Positions 56,273 to 64,000 of a stretch of 64,000 nucleotides of DNA are shown here, piece after piece (the first letter of the stretch is position 1; every line of letters begins with the position of its first letter). The DNA comes from Euglena gracilis (Eukaryota > Euglenida > Euglenophyceae > Euglenales). A program made the translations under genes and the position numbers. The notes beneath the pieces are model-generated. The model had not been told where the DNA came from. It made no database searches and saw nothing but the letters and a program-made list of their open reading frames with translations. Where the stretch lies: positions 4,392,714 through 4,456,713 of the forward strand of contig CP154954.1 of NCBI GenBank assembly GCA_039621445.1, given 5' to 3'.

Positions 56273-56849
56273 CTGTTTAGGACCTCCTACCCCACATTTT
56301 TGGTTTCAGTATCACAAGGCTAGCCAGAAAATTGCCGCCAAACCCCACAAAAGGGCAAAAATGATGCGAACTGGGGGATATTTTTTGAAGACATTTTGGG
56401 ACCCACCTTGGAGAGTGGCGTCCCATCACTCCCCATCATTTTTTTCAAAGTTGTCTGTGAGCCACACTAAAAATGATTGGCCCATCATCAAAAAAAAAGT
56501 CATCACCAAGGGGAGTTGACCACCACTTGGCAATGGTATGCACCATGCCCAGGCCTCCCCGCAGAAACCCCCAGATTGGGGTGGGGCGCAATGCCCGGTC
56601 GTTTTTGGGCTGATTTTGGCTGGATGAGTTGACCCCCGAGGCAGGTTTAGGTGGTGGGTTTGGGCCTGGGAAATGCAAAGGCCCCCCAACCCCACAAGGC
56701 AGCAGTGGACACACAGTGTGCACCCCAACTGAAAAACCTAATCAGTTAAAAAAAAATCAGTTAAACCAGTTGAACCAGTAATCGCTTTGCAATACTCAAC
56801 TCAACACCTAACCACCCTCCCTCACTCCCCTGCCCCTCCCCCAGTGAAC

Positions 56850-57033
56850 AGAAGCCCCGTCCTCCTCCTCCACCGCCTGGACGTACTGCAGCGCCTGCAG
56901 CGCCCCCACGAGCGCGGCGTCAGTCGGCCGGCTAGTCGGACCGGCGGTCGCCGCTGCCGCCTCCGCCTCCTCCCCGTCCTCTGTTTCCTCGGAGCCATTG
57001 GCCATCTGCAGGCGCCGCACGAGCTGGCTGCTT
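56850..57033 (-). CDS. Ala-rich helical protein gene: exon
   Basis: Acceptor TTTCCGTCAG, then S-S-Q-L-V-R-R-L-Q-M-A-N-G-S-E-E-T-E-D-G, then EEAEAAAATAGPTSRPTDAA and LVGALQALQYVQAVEEEDGAS, with GTTCAC as donor. One leading base joins with 57689. An acidic Ala-rich linker separates two helices. Confidence 0.75.
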
Positions 57034-57688
57034 CTGACGGAAACAGGCGGTTGCTCAGGTATCTAACCTCGGTACACACACGCGCGAGCACCACTGTACA
57101 TCGCAGGAGGAGCCAAACACACCCAAACAAGACCGCCCAAATGATATTAATAATTTCATTATTGATAAGATTGCCCAAAAAATAAGCCTGGACCGATTGA
57201 GTAAAAATGCAACAGAAATTCATGCACCTGATCTCTCCGGTGCAAAAAAAAAAGCTGAAACAACCATTATTGGCACATAAAATGATTAAAATCTGGTTTT
57301 AATGCAATGCGCGTGGCAAAAAGCACTGTCCAGCAAGATACTGGGTATGAATGCAAATGGGTTCCAGATTGGGCACGTTTAGGTGATCCTGGATCTTGAA
57401 GTGATTGTCCTACGAGGAGAATCTTGCATTCCGTTTCTGATAAATGATTGTTTGGACAGTTTTGCCAAAAACCGATTCTTTCAACATCACACAAAACCGA
57501 CATTCATGAAAACTTCTGTTTGGCAGTTTTTAAAAACAACTTTCACAAGAGTCATGTCCCAGAAGCATTTCGGGTCAGCTTGGGGACCTAATTTTTCACA
57601 CCAATTTGCTGACCCCCCCCCCCCGGGTGGAGGTGGTTGTCTTTTGGTTGGAGGGCCCGTGGCCTGGGGGGCTGCCCGCTGGTTCCAC

Positions 57689-57935
57689 AGTCCGGCAGCG
57701 GCCTGAGGGGCTGGGGTGGTCCGCAGGGTGTCCAGTGCCTGCTGAGCCACCGCCACCGCCTCTGTCTGCCGGTCCAGGGCGGCGGCAAGGACGGAGGTGA
57801 GGAGGAGCAGCCGTGGCACGAGGGGGTTCAGGCCCGCCTGCTGCACCGCCGCCGCCAGGGCCTGGACGGCCTGCAGCACACCCGGCAGCTCCGCCTCCAT
57901 CAGCGCCGGCAGGCCACTGCCCGACCATTGAGCCA
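57689..57935 (-). CDS. Ala-rich helical protein gene: largest exon
   Basis: A 247-nt exon after AAGCCCCCTCCAG. It reads A-Q-W-S-G-S-G-L-P-A-L-M-E-A-E-L-P-G-V-L, then QAVQALAAAVQQAGLNPLVP, RLLLLTSVLAAALDRQTEAV and AVAQQALDTLRTTPAPQAAA, with donor GGACT|GTGGAA. Several amphipathic helices of about 15-20 residues recall helical-repeat (TPR- or HEAT-like) proteins, but no repeat consensus is evident. Phase 2 exit matches 57033. Confidence 0.8.
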
Positions 57936-58128
57936 CTGGAGGGGGCTTGGTCACGTGTGCCCATGTGACTGCATGTGTGACCACAAAAAAAAACACTTGG
58001 TTGGTGTGGTGGAATCCTAATGTGCGCCATCCCTCTGGCCCCAAAGGGTACGTCAGCACGGTGGCTCAGAGCGTTGCAGGCATGAGAATCCCCCCTCCAC
58101 CCCCCCCCCCTGCACGACACCCCCGCAC

Positions 58129-58293
58129 ACCGCCACCCCCACCCCCGCGCGTGGGGGGCCAGTGGCCTGCGTGGCGCGCCGGGGGTCCGCAGGCACTCGC
58201 TGGCGGGGCGGCCGCCCGGCCCGCGCCCCATCGCGGCCAGCCCCGCGGCCACCGCCGCGTAGTACGCCCCGCCCACAGGGCGGCACGGGCAGC
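58129..58293 (-). CDS. Ala-rich helical protein gene: exon
   Basis: Acceptor CCACCTCTCCCAG, then C-P-C-R-P-V-G-G-A-Y-Y-A-A-V-A-A-G-L-A-A, then MGRGPGGRPASECLRTPGAP. With the GTGCGG donor the exit phase (1) matches the exon at 57935. A Pro/Arg frame on the same strand is also open. The entry phase requires the upstream exon to end at 58749. Confidence 0.5.
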
Positions 58294-58328
58294 CTGGGAG
58301 AGGTGGGGGGGCCTCCCATCCCGGCTGG

Positions 58329-58470
58329 ACACCAGTGCCATCGTGGCGGGACACCAGTGCCATCGTGGCGGGACACCAGTGCCATCGTGGCGGGACACCA
58401 GTGCCATCGTGGCGGGACACCAGTGCCATCGTGGCGGGACACCAGTGCCATCGTGGCGGGACACCAGTGC
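58329..58470. repeat. 22-bp minisatellite, six perfect units
   Basis: Unit begins ACACCAGTGCCATCGTGG (58329-58350) and repeats without change at 58351, 58373, 58395, 58417 and 58439, plus a partial seventh. It lies in an intron between the exons at 58293 and 58749. Confidence 0.97.
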
Positions 58471-58471
58471 A

Positions 58472-58690
58472 ACTGACCGGGGGGGGAGGGTCGTTGGACA
58501 TAAGGTTGTGACCAAAAGTGAAAAATGAGGTTGTGTCCTCCGACCGGGGGGGGGGGGGGGGACGTTGGACAAGGGGCCAAAAAAATGTCGGAGGGTGTCT
58601 GGGACCCCCCAAAAAAGGACGAATGTTTCCAGTCGGTGGTTTGCGCCGAAATTTATGGGAAACTTTGACAAATTCTTGCCCAACAAATAG
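58472..58690. mobile_element. family C element (GGTCGTTGGACATA), copy 2
   Basis: ACTGACCGGGGGGGGAGGGTC, GTTGGACATAAGG, GTGTCCTCCGACCGGGG, then GTTGGACAAGGGGCC and a GTTTGCGCCGAAATTTATGG core. Same order as 43.1-43.5 kb but only one arm. It begins directly after the 22-bp minisatellite. Confidence 0.6.
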
Positions 58691-58748
58691 AGGGGAAAAG
58701 CCTGTTCTCAATCCCACGGGACCAACCCGGCCGAATCAAACATCCAAC

Positions 58749-58867
58749 ACACCCGAGAGCGTCCCGGACCCCTCTGCCCGCCCACGGCGCTGAACTCCGC
58801 CAGTAACGCCGCCCTGGGGCCCGCGGGTGGGGGCCGGTCCGCGGCCGCCCGCGCCGCCGCAGTGGCA
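58749..58867 (-). CDS. Ala-rich helical protein gene: exon
   Basis: Acceptor GGCTACCGCAG, then A-T-A-A-A-R-A-A-A-D-R-P-P-P-A-G-P-R-A-A, then LLAEFSAVGGQRGPGRSR. One leading base completes the codon from 60325 (GGT). Two donors are possible: GTGTGT after 58753 (phase 0) and GTTGGA after 58749 (phase 1, which fits the next exon). Confidence 0.65.
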
Positions 58868-59349
58868 CTGCGGTAGCCCGGGGCTGGGCGGCTGGCCCCG
58901 GGCTGGTCCACATGGACGGTTGGAAAACGACCTGACCCCCCCCCCATTTCACACTATTTGCGACGTTGGGATGGTGGAGTTTTTTTTGTGGTTGCTAAAT
59001 TGGAACTCCCCTGTGGAAGCATCTATACCCGAACTTGCCCCATAATCCCCGCAAAAAAGTAACACCCCGCAGATTTCCAGTAAAATAAGACCCATGCCTC
59101 ATTGCATTGGGGGTTTGTAATCACCTGTTGTGGCGCGCATGCACACACGCTCACACGTACATGTGCACGCACGCGCATACACCCACCCCATCCCGACCCC
59201 ACCCCCTCCACGTACACTGCACACAAACCTGTGCACAGAAGCAAGCTTACCCCCCACGCTCACCCCGGCCTGGGTTTTCCCCATACTGCTCCCCCCCCCT
59301 TTTCGGAGCCAGCCCGGGCCACACGGGAATATCCGACGGTCCCCCCTAC

Positions 59350-59612
59350 CTAACCCCCCCCCGGGAAACTGTCCGGGGACCCTGACAACTTCCTATCATG
59401 ACAGGTTGGCCGGCACCAGGGTCCCTGACAGTTTCCCGGGCGGGACCCTGACAGTTTCCCGGGTAGGGCATTTCAAGGGAAAATCAATGAATGAAAAATG
59501 AATGAAAAATGACCCTGACAGGTTGGCCGGTACCGGGGACCCTGACAGTTTCCCGGGATGGACGCTGACAGGTTCTCGGGCATGACAGTTTCCCGGGGGG
59601 GGGGGGGTATCT
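59350..59612. mobile_element. family E element with CCGGTACCGG palindromes, copy 2
   Basis: GGGAAACTGTCCGGGGACCC, TGACAGGTTGGCCGG, GACAGTTTCCCGGGCGGGAC, a GGCATTTCAAGGGAAAATCA spacer with AATGAATGAAAAATG, then TTGGCCGGTACCGGGGACCC and an ending in GACAGTTTCCCGGGGG. Same order as 34.2 kb. A decayed third copy may lie at 51970-52075. Confidence 0.65.
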
Positions 59613-59741
59613 GACATTTCCGGGTGCAGACAGCTATTTTAGGTGTGGTGTGTTTGGCGCCGAAGGAATTCGCAATATTTCTGTTATAATATTAAACAAA
59701 ATGAAGAAACATCACCAGCACTTTGTGTAATGGATTTTTAT

Positions 59742-60195
59742 TACCCCCCCCCCCGGGCAATTGACGCCCCCGGGCAATTAACACCCCCTGGTAATTATCA
59801 CCCCTGGCCGTGCCGGCCAATTTGTCACCCCAGGACATTGTCACCCCCCTCCGTGCTGCCCAATTTGTCACCCCCCGTTTGCAGTATTGCACTGTGGACT
59901 TTTTGTTTGCCGACACGGCACGATTGATCTTCTATTTCGCTACAACGTGCTGAGAACTTTCACATACCAAACGCTCTGCACAATATCACGACCATAGCTG
60001 CATTTTTCCTGCGTTCACTTGTTGTTCAGATGGTGTCCTTGGTCATTTTGGTTTAAATGTGGCTTACATGGGTGGGCAATTGACGCCTCCGGGCAATTTT
60101 CACCCCCCTCTGTGCCGGCCAAATTGTCACCCCGGGAAATTGTCACCCCCCTCTGTGCTGCCCAATTTGTCACACGACAATTGACCAGGGGGGGG
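59742..60195. repeat. family I: two GGCAATTGACGCC units in direct orientation
   Basis: CGGGCAATTGACGCCCCCGG with TGCCGGCCAATTTGTCACCCC (59754-59876) recurs as GGGCAATTGACGCCTCCGGG with TGCCGGCCAAATTGTCACCCC (60074-60175), about 320 bp apart. The spacing and direct orientation could be the ends of a small element. No ORF between. Confidence 0.5.
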
Positions 60196-60324
60196 ACAGT
60201 ATTTTATGTAATGAAATCAACTGTTATTGTAAAATATAACCTTCAGTATTAGGCATACCACCATTTTCTATATGCAACCCAACTAATGCCACCATGGGTT
60301 TGAGGGTGGGTCAGCCACCCCCAC

Positions 60325-60447
60325 CCAGCCAGCGGCCCAGGTGACCGCGGCCGGCGGTGGCAGCCCAGCCGCTCCATGAGGATGCTGCGGGCAGCGCCTC
60401 GGATGCCAGCCACCAACAGGCCGCCGCAGACAGCCCCCCCCCCCCAG
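60325..60447 (-). CDS. Ala-rich helical protein gene: exon
   Basis: Acceptor CCGCTGCCAG, then a Trp-Gly run, A-V-C-G-G-L-L-V-A-G-I-R-G-A-A-R-S-I-L-M and ERLGCHRRPRSPGPLA, with donor CTGG|GTGGGG. The single leading base joins with 60685 and the exit phase with 58867. The G-run near the acceptor makes the first five codons uncertain. Confidence 0.65.
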
Positions 60448-60684
60448 CTGGCAGCGGACAGGGACCAGCAGCAGCGGGGTAGCGGGCCATGTGCGGAAAC
60501 CCGACTCGGGTTTGTCATTCGCTCGGTAAAGCCATGAAATGAAACGTGCAACAAATGGTGCATCTACAAGCTAACGGCAATTCGCATCTCGGCGGGGTTG
60601 GGGGTGGAGATATGGCTGAAATACCGGCCCTCCTGAGGGTGCCCCTCCCAAAAAACAGACAATGAAATGACAAAAAAAAGTCAC

Positions 60685-60804
60685 TCCGGGGGTGCGAACA
60701 CCCAGGACGGCCTGGCCAATGCCCGCCGCTCCTCCTCCTGCGCCGTCTCCAGCACCTCGCGCCGCTCCTCCTCCCACTCCAGGAGGGGGTGGGCGGGGCC
60801 ACCG
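60685..60804 (-). CDS. Ala-rich helical protein gene: exon with acidic coiled helix
   Basis: Acceptor GGCGGGGCAG, then G-G-P-A-H-P-L-L-E-W-E-E-E-R-R-E-V-L-E-T, then AQEEERRALARPSWVFAPP, with donor GGA|GTGACT. The frame would hit a TGA two codons later, so it could be terminal. The splice is preferred because entry and exit phases fit both neighbours. The EEERREVLE...EEERR segment is a charged single helix. Confidence 0.7.
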
Positions 60805-61138
60805 CTGCCCCGCCGCGGACCACCCGAATGCGCCGGGGTAGGACCCACCCACCCACCCACCAGGGCAGAACGGGAAGCCGTGGTGGAGGGGTCGACCCCC
60901 CCCCCACGCACCACCCTGGCTGTTTGGCCAATTCCCATTCTGGCTTGCCACCCATGTCAAAAAAAAAATCGAAAAAATTTGCCCAAAGCAATTTTTTTTT
61001 ATCTCCCAGACATGAAAGAAACTGTTATCGAGCGGAAAAGGAGCGTTTTTCGACCCCCCCCCTGGCATCATGTTTTTGGCCCGAAACCCATGGATTTTGG
61101 GTCAAAAAGTCGAAAAAATCAAAAAAAATGTCCAACAC

Positions 61139-61293
61139 GGAACCTGTCGGGGGCATCGCTGGGCGAGCGGCAGCTGCAGCGGTGCCGGGGCCGAGGGGGA
61201 GGCCGGGATGGGCAGGCTGTGGTCTAGCTCTTGAAGCATTACGTCGCACACCTCCAGCTCCTCGGTGGTGCGGGGTTCAGCGCCAGCCAATAG
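61139..61293 (-). CDS. Ala-rich helical protein gene: most 5' chained exon
   Basis: Acceptor CCCTGCCATAG, then L-L-A-G-A-E-P-R-T-T-E-E-L-E-V-C-D-V-M-L, then QELDHSLPIPASPSAPAPLQ and LPLAQRCPRQ. The GTGTTG donor (61138) gives the phase needed at 60804; a GTTCCG donor five bases earlier does not. Upstream exons probably exist. Confidence 0.65.
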
Positions 61294-61299
61294 CTATGG

Positions 61300-61930
61300 C
61301 AGGGGGGGCGGGGGGCAACATGGACCTCAAAAAACGCCTCCCAAAAAAGACAAAAAAAAACGAACCAAAGGGAACAGGGGGAAAACAAAAAAAACAATAT
61401 ATGAAGGTGAAATTCAGAGACAAAAACACAAAAAACCTGCAAAAAACAAAGTTTTGCCAAACCCTGAAACAGCTAAAAATACAGCGACCCCACAATATTG
61501 GCGACCCCACTCCACCCTGGTGGAGCCAACAGGAAGGACAGAAGGAAGAAATATGCGAAGGAACAACATGGTCCTTGGGGCATTTCTAATCTTGCAATAA
61601 TAATCCTAAAAAATTCCAATCTTAAAAAAAATTTCGGTCTATTTTGCAGGTGCACACAGATGCTCACAGGTGCACAGCAAACCCTGCAGAAAAGTTGCGA
61701 AAAGGCCCGGGTACTCTTCCTCCCCCCCTCGGGCCGGGGTCCTAAAAAGAAACCTGGTTTTGGTCAGAGCAGAAAAATTGAATCTTTCGACCCCCCACTG
61801 ACATAGAAATTCAAAAAAATGTATTATTTCACACATTTGTGGTCAAATTTCTAAAAAAAATGAGGCCCACTCAATTGTTGTGATAACTTCCAATGATGAC
61901 AGCTGACAGCGTGGGCAGTACCAGGCCATA
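61300..61930. other. intron or intergenic, no exon seen
   Basis: A-rich sequence (61320-61460) and AT-rich sequence with no convincing exon on either strand. Confidence 0.4.
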
Positions 61931-61931
61931 C

Positions 61932-62150
61932 TGTTTCCCAGGAAAGACTTTGGTAGGTTCCGGGGAATGGCAATTTCCTCTCTGGGGGGGGGGATGGGGG
62001 AAGCCTCGCCGGTAGCTGTTGCCTGGGGGGAGGGGTTGGGGTCGGTGGGAAGGCTCGGCAGGGAGCGTGCCGGGGGTAAGTCCTCCCGGTCCGCCTGGGC
62101 CCGCATGAGAATGATGTCGAACGGCGGCTGGGCCGGGAGTCGGAAGGGGA
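61932..62150 (-). CDS. exon, Pro-rich, upstream of the Ala-rich gene
   Basis: Acceptor ACTCCCGTTGGCAG, then P-F-R-L-P-A-Q-P-P-F-D-I-I-L-M-R-A-Q-A-D, then REDLPPARSLPSLPTDPNPS and IPPPREEIAIPRNLPKSFLG, with donor AACA|GTATGG. Open for 219 nt with a GC-rich first half. Its exit phase does not match 61293, so an intervening exon or a separate gene is possible. Confidence 0.6.
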
Positions 62151-62214
62151 CTGCCAACGGGAGTGGGGGGGGGGGCGGCATGTTGATGCACTGGCCAACA
62201 CCGAAAACCAGGGG

Positions 62215-62365
62215 ATTCTTTTTAAGACCGGGGGGGAGGGGTGGGGTACACCCCACCCACCCACCCCCCGGTCCCCCCCCCTGGGATGGGGGTCCCGGGG
62301 GACCACAAAAAAATGCCAAAAATCGCGAAAAGTGCTAAAAATAGCACTTTTTCGGACGACTTCTT
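62215..62365 (+). mobile_element. family B element (TTTTTAAGACCGG), copy 3
   Basis: TTCTTTTTAAGACCGGGGG, inverted G/C runs, GGGGGACCACAAAAAAATGC and ATCGCGAAAAGTGCTAAAAA. It lies about 65 nt upstream of the exon at 62150, in the same orientation as the other two copies. Confidence 0.65.
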
Positions 62366-62689
62366 GACTTTTGGAATCCGTGTCTTTGGAGCATTTGGGG
62401 CCCAACACCATGCATATTCGAAAGAACTCTCGAGGTGTAATTGATTGATTCTCATTTCAAAAAAAAAAACTCTCAAAAAAACAGGGGCAGATTCTCCAGC
62501 ACAAAAGGAGGCGACAATCACCTGGGACACAGAGAAAAAAAAAGAATGAATGAGAGCACATCCTATAGCTATCCCCCTCAGGGCGTAGCCCGCAAAGCCC
62601 CCCTTCCGGGACCAAACTCCAAACCTATGCTGATTGGACTGCAAAACCTGAACCCTAAACTGAACTGAACTGAGCTGAACCCAAGCCCA

Positions 62690-62775
62690 AAACAAAAAGG
62701 CATTTCCAGCCAGTCAGCCGCTGCCAGATGTGTTGCTGGCGCTGGAGATCAATCTTCCTCTGAAACGATTTGCTG
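62690..62775 (-). CDS. possible short exon
   Basis: After AATCGTTTCAG the frame reads R-K-I-D-L-Q-R-Q-Q-H-I-W-Q-R-L-T-G-W. The residues look like an amphipathic helix. The donor is not clear and no partner is assigned. Confidence 0.3.
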
Positions 62776-62830
62776 ACGCAAACCCGAAAACCTAAACCCA
62801 AGCCCAGAGTGGTGTCCTGAGCCCGAACCC

Positions 62831-63028
62831 ATGAACGAAAACCCGACACTGCATTTCCAAATCAACGCCATCCGCGCCCTTGGTACCACAAATGTCCAAC
62901 TCCAGTCGGTTACGTCAAACAACCACAACCCGAACATGCGACGTTCACTCGGAGCCCAGGGCGCAATGGTTTCCGACTCCGCGCAGACACCTCGGCACTG
63001 CTTTGCCAGCCGGAGCGGGTGTCAATGA
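62831..63028 (+). CDS. 65-codon ORF, unknown
   Basis: ATG start, then MNENPTLHFQINAIRALGTT and NVQLQSVTSNNHNPNMRRSL, ending FASRSGCQ and TGA. The minus strand is also open here (MFGLWLFDVTDWSWTFVVPR). Either may be chance. Confidence 0.25.
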   Translation: MNENPTLHFQINAIRALGTTNVQLQSVTSNNHNPNMRRSLGAQGAMVSDSAQTPRHCFASRSGCQ

Positions 63029-63118
63029 GCCTAAATGGATGCTCAAATACTCGGTGGTGAAATGTGACAGTGTCAGGCACATTAAGGGAAATCCTGGGGG
63101 GAAGTCGGATCCCCCAAC

Positions 63119-63438
63119 CAGGCTTGTGCTTACCGACAGGGGGGGTAGGTGCTATATGGTGCCTGCCCCTAGCTTGCACACCCTCCCGGGGGGGGGGGTC
63201 CCCGGAGACCCAGAAAATTTTCCTTGAGAATGGCCTTTTCCGGGCCCCCGGGGCCTTTGGCACCGGGGTCGGAGGGGGTGACTGCTATGGGCAGGCACCC
63301 CCAGGAGGGGGGCGCCTGCTACGGGCAGGCACCCCCAACTACCCCCCAGGGGGGGGGGGGGTCGGACGGGGTGCTATAGGGTGTCTGCCCCTAGCAGCCC
63401 CCCTCCGTGGGGTAGCCACCCGACTAAGCACAAGCCTG
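63119..63438. mobile_element. family A hAT-like element, 320-bp copy with perfect target duplication
   Basis: CAGGCTTGTGCTTA at 63119-63132 is mirrored exactly at 63425-63438. Both sides carry CCCCCAAC (63111-63118 and 63439-63446). The interior has GGGTAGGTGCTATATGGTGC and its inverse, G/C runs, and a CTTTTCCGGGCCCCCGGGGCC core. No ORF, so non-autonomous. Confidence 0.88.
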
Positions 63439-63527
63439 CCCCCAACACAGAGTAGGGGGAGATCCCTTTCTCAACACCGACGAGGGCACACAAAACAGTT
63501 CGGTTCAGAAGGCGGCCGAGGGTAAAA

Positions 63528-63800
63528 ATGCCTGCACAAATTGGACGAAATGTCCATGAAAAGTATTTTGACACAACCAGAAAATTTCAAAAAAATGTAA
63601 CCACTCACCAGGTAACTGTCCTCATAAATACAGTGCTGAGAGAGAGCAGTTCCCAAATGGATCCGAACCATGGAGAAAAATATGTTGTTTATGGACTCCG
63701 ATACAAAAAAAACCGAAAAAAAATATTTTTTATGACACCAGACACTGATTTTCAACCTGGGGAATGCATTTTCTTAGCAAAAAGTGCGATTTTTTTTTGA
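63528..63800 (+). CDS. 90-codon ORF, possibly a first exon
   Basis: ATG then MPAQIGRNVHEKYFDTTRKF and QKNVTTHQ, where a GTAACT donor is available; otherwise open to a stop at 63800. Low GC. No domain recognised. Confidence 0.25.
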   Translation: MPAQIGRNVHEKYFDTTRKFQKNVTTHQVTVLINTVLRESSSQMDPNHGEKYVVYGLRYKKNRKKIFFMTPDTDFQPGECIFLAKSAIFF

Positions 63801-64000
63801 AAAATTGGTGTCAGGAGTCAGCATGCAAGGGGGATCGGATCCGGTGGGATCAAAGGTTCTCCTGGCCGACAGGTTATTGAAAAGAACCCCCAGAAGGAGG
63901 GCCTTTCAGGCGACGGGCATGACCCGTCACATGGGTCGCTGACAGCTTCACGAACCACACACCCTCAACACAAGGACACGGCCACCATCACCCGCCCCGG

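Noticed and set aside
58329-58470. CRISPR-like regular repeats
   Set aside because: Units of 22 bp follow each other without spacers; it is a minisatellite in eukaryotic DNA.

Overview
This 64-kb window looks like nuclear DNA of a eukaryote, probably a single-celled alga or other protist. It has no bacterial gene layout: no long dense ORFs, no operons and no ribosome-binding sites. Real coding sequence appears as short GC-rich exons of 45-250 nt, bounded by pyrimidine-AG acceptors and GT donors. These sit in lower-GC sequence crowded with G/C runs, microsatellites and small inverted-repeat elements. The species cannot be named from the sequence. No rRNA, tRNA or CRISPR array was recognised. 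Nearly all long ORFs are reading frames through CA/GT, CATA or TATATG repeats and are not genes.

Split genes, mostly on the minus strand. (1) 3311-1: a PUF60-like splicing factor whose exons join in phase up to RNP2 of the first RRM; it runs off the left end. (2) 6394-3707: an RS-rich nuclear protein with five phase-compatible 3' exons, a stop and AATAAA. (3) Plus strand, about 12.9-17.45 kb: a tentative gene ending in an exon with stop and AATAAA. (4) About 24.2-19.3 kb: a chain of phase-compatible exons that is interrupted inside coding sequence by a transposon-like element. (5) 33.2-31.0 kb: a pleckstrin-homology (PH) domain protein. (6) About 39.0-35.3 kb: a lysine-rich, probably nuclear protein. 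(7) 61.3-52.56 kb: ten exons that can be joined in phase to a stop, encoding an Ala-rich helical protein of at least about 485 residues that I do not recognise. Isolated exons lie between these.

The rest is repeats. At least nine families can be separated by eye. A: hAT-like elements with CAGGC(A/T)TTTGCTTA-type ends and 8-bp target duplications. B: TTTAAGACCGG elements, usually just 5' of exons. C: GGTCGTTGGACATA elements. D: CCAGTCAGTCAC elements. E: GGTTGGCCGGTACCGG palindromic elements. F: a nested 1.7-kb inverted-repeat element. G: hairpin elements carrying telomere-like TTAGGG units inside TA-rich microsatellites. H: a Tc1-type element with about 170-190-bp inverted repeats and a nearby Tc1-like transposase fragment. 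I: GGCAATTGACGCC repeats. Several families share a GGCGC/GCGCC hairpin core flanked by A/T-rich GGCCATTTTTGG sequence, which suggests a related origin.

The most interesting signal is family A. One copy at 19.36-19.80 kb is flanked by near-identical 8-bp duplications inside an open coding frame, and it can be removed as a GC-AG intron without breaking the frame. That is what an introner-like, intron-creating transposable element would look like. All exon calls are by eye, resting on splice-site phase, amino-acid character and 3' signals; none was tested against transcripts or databases.
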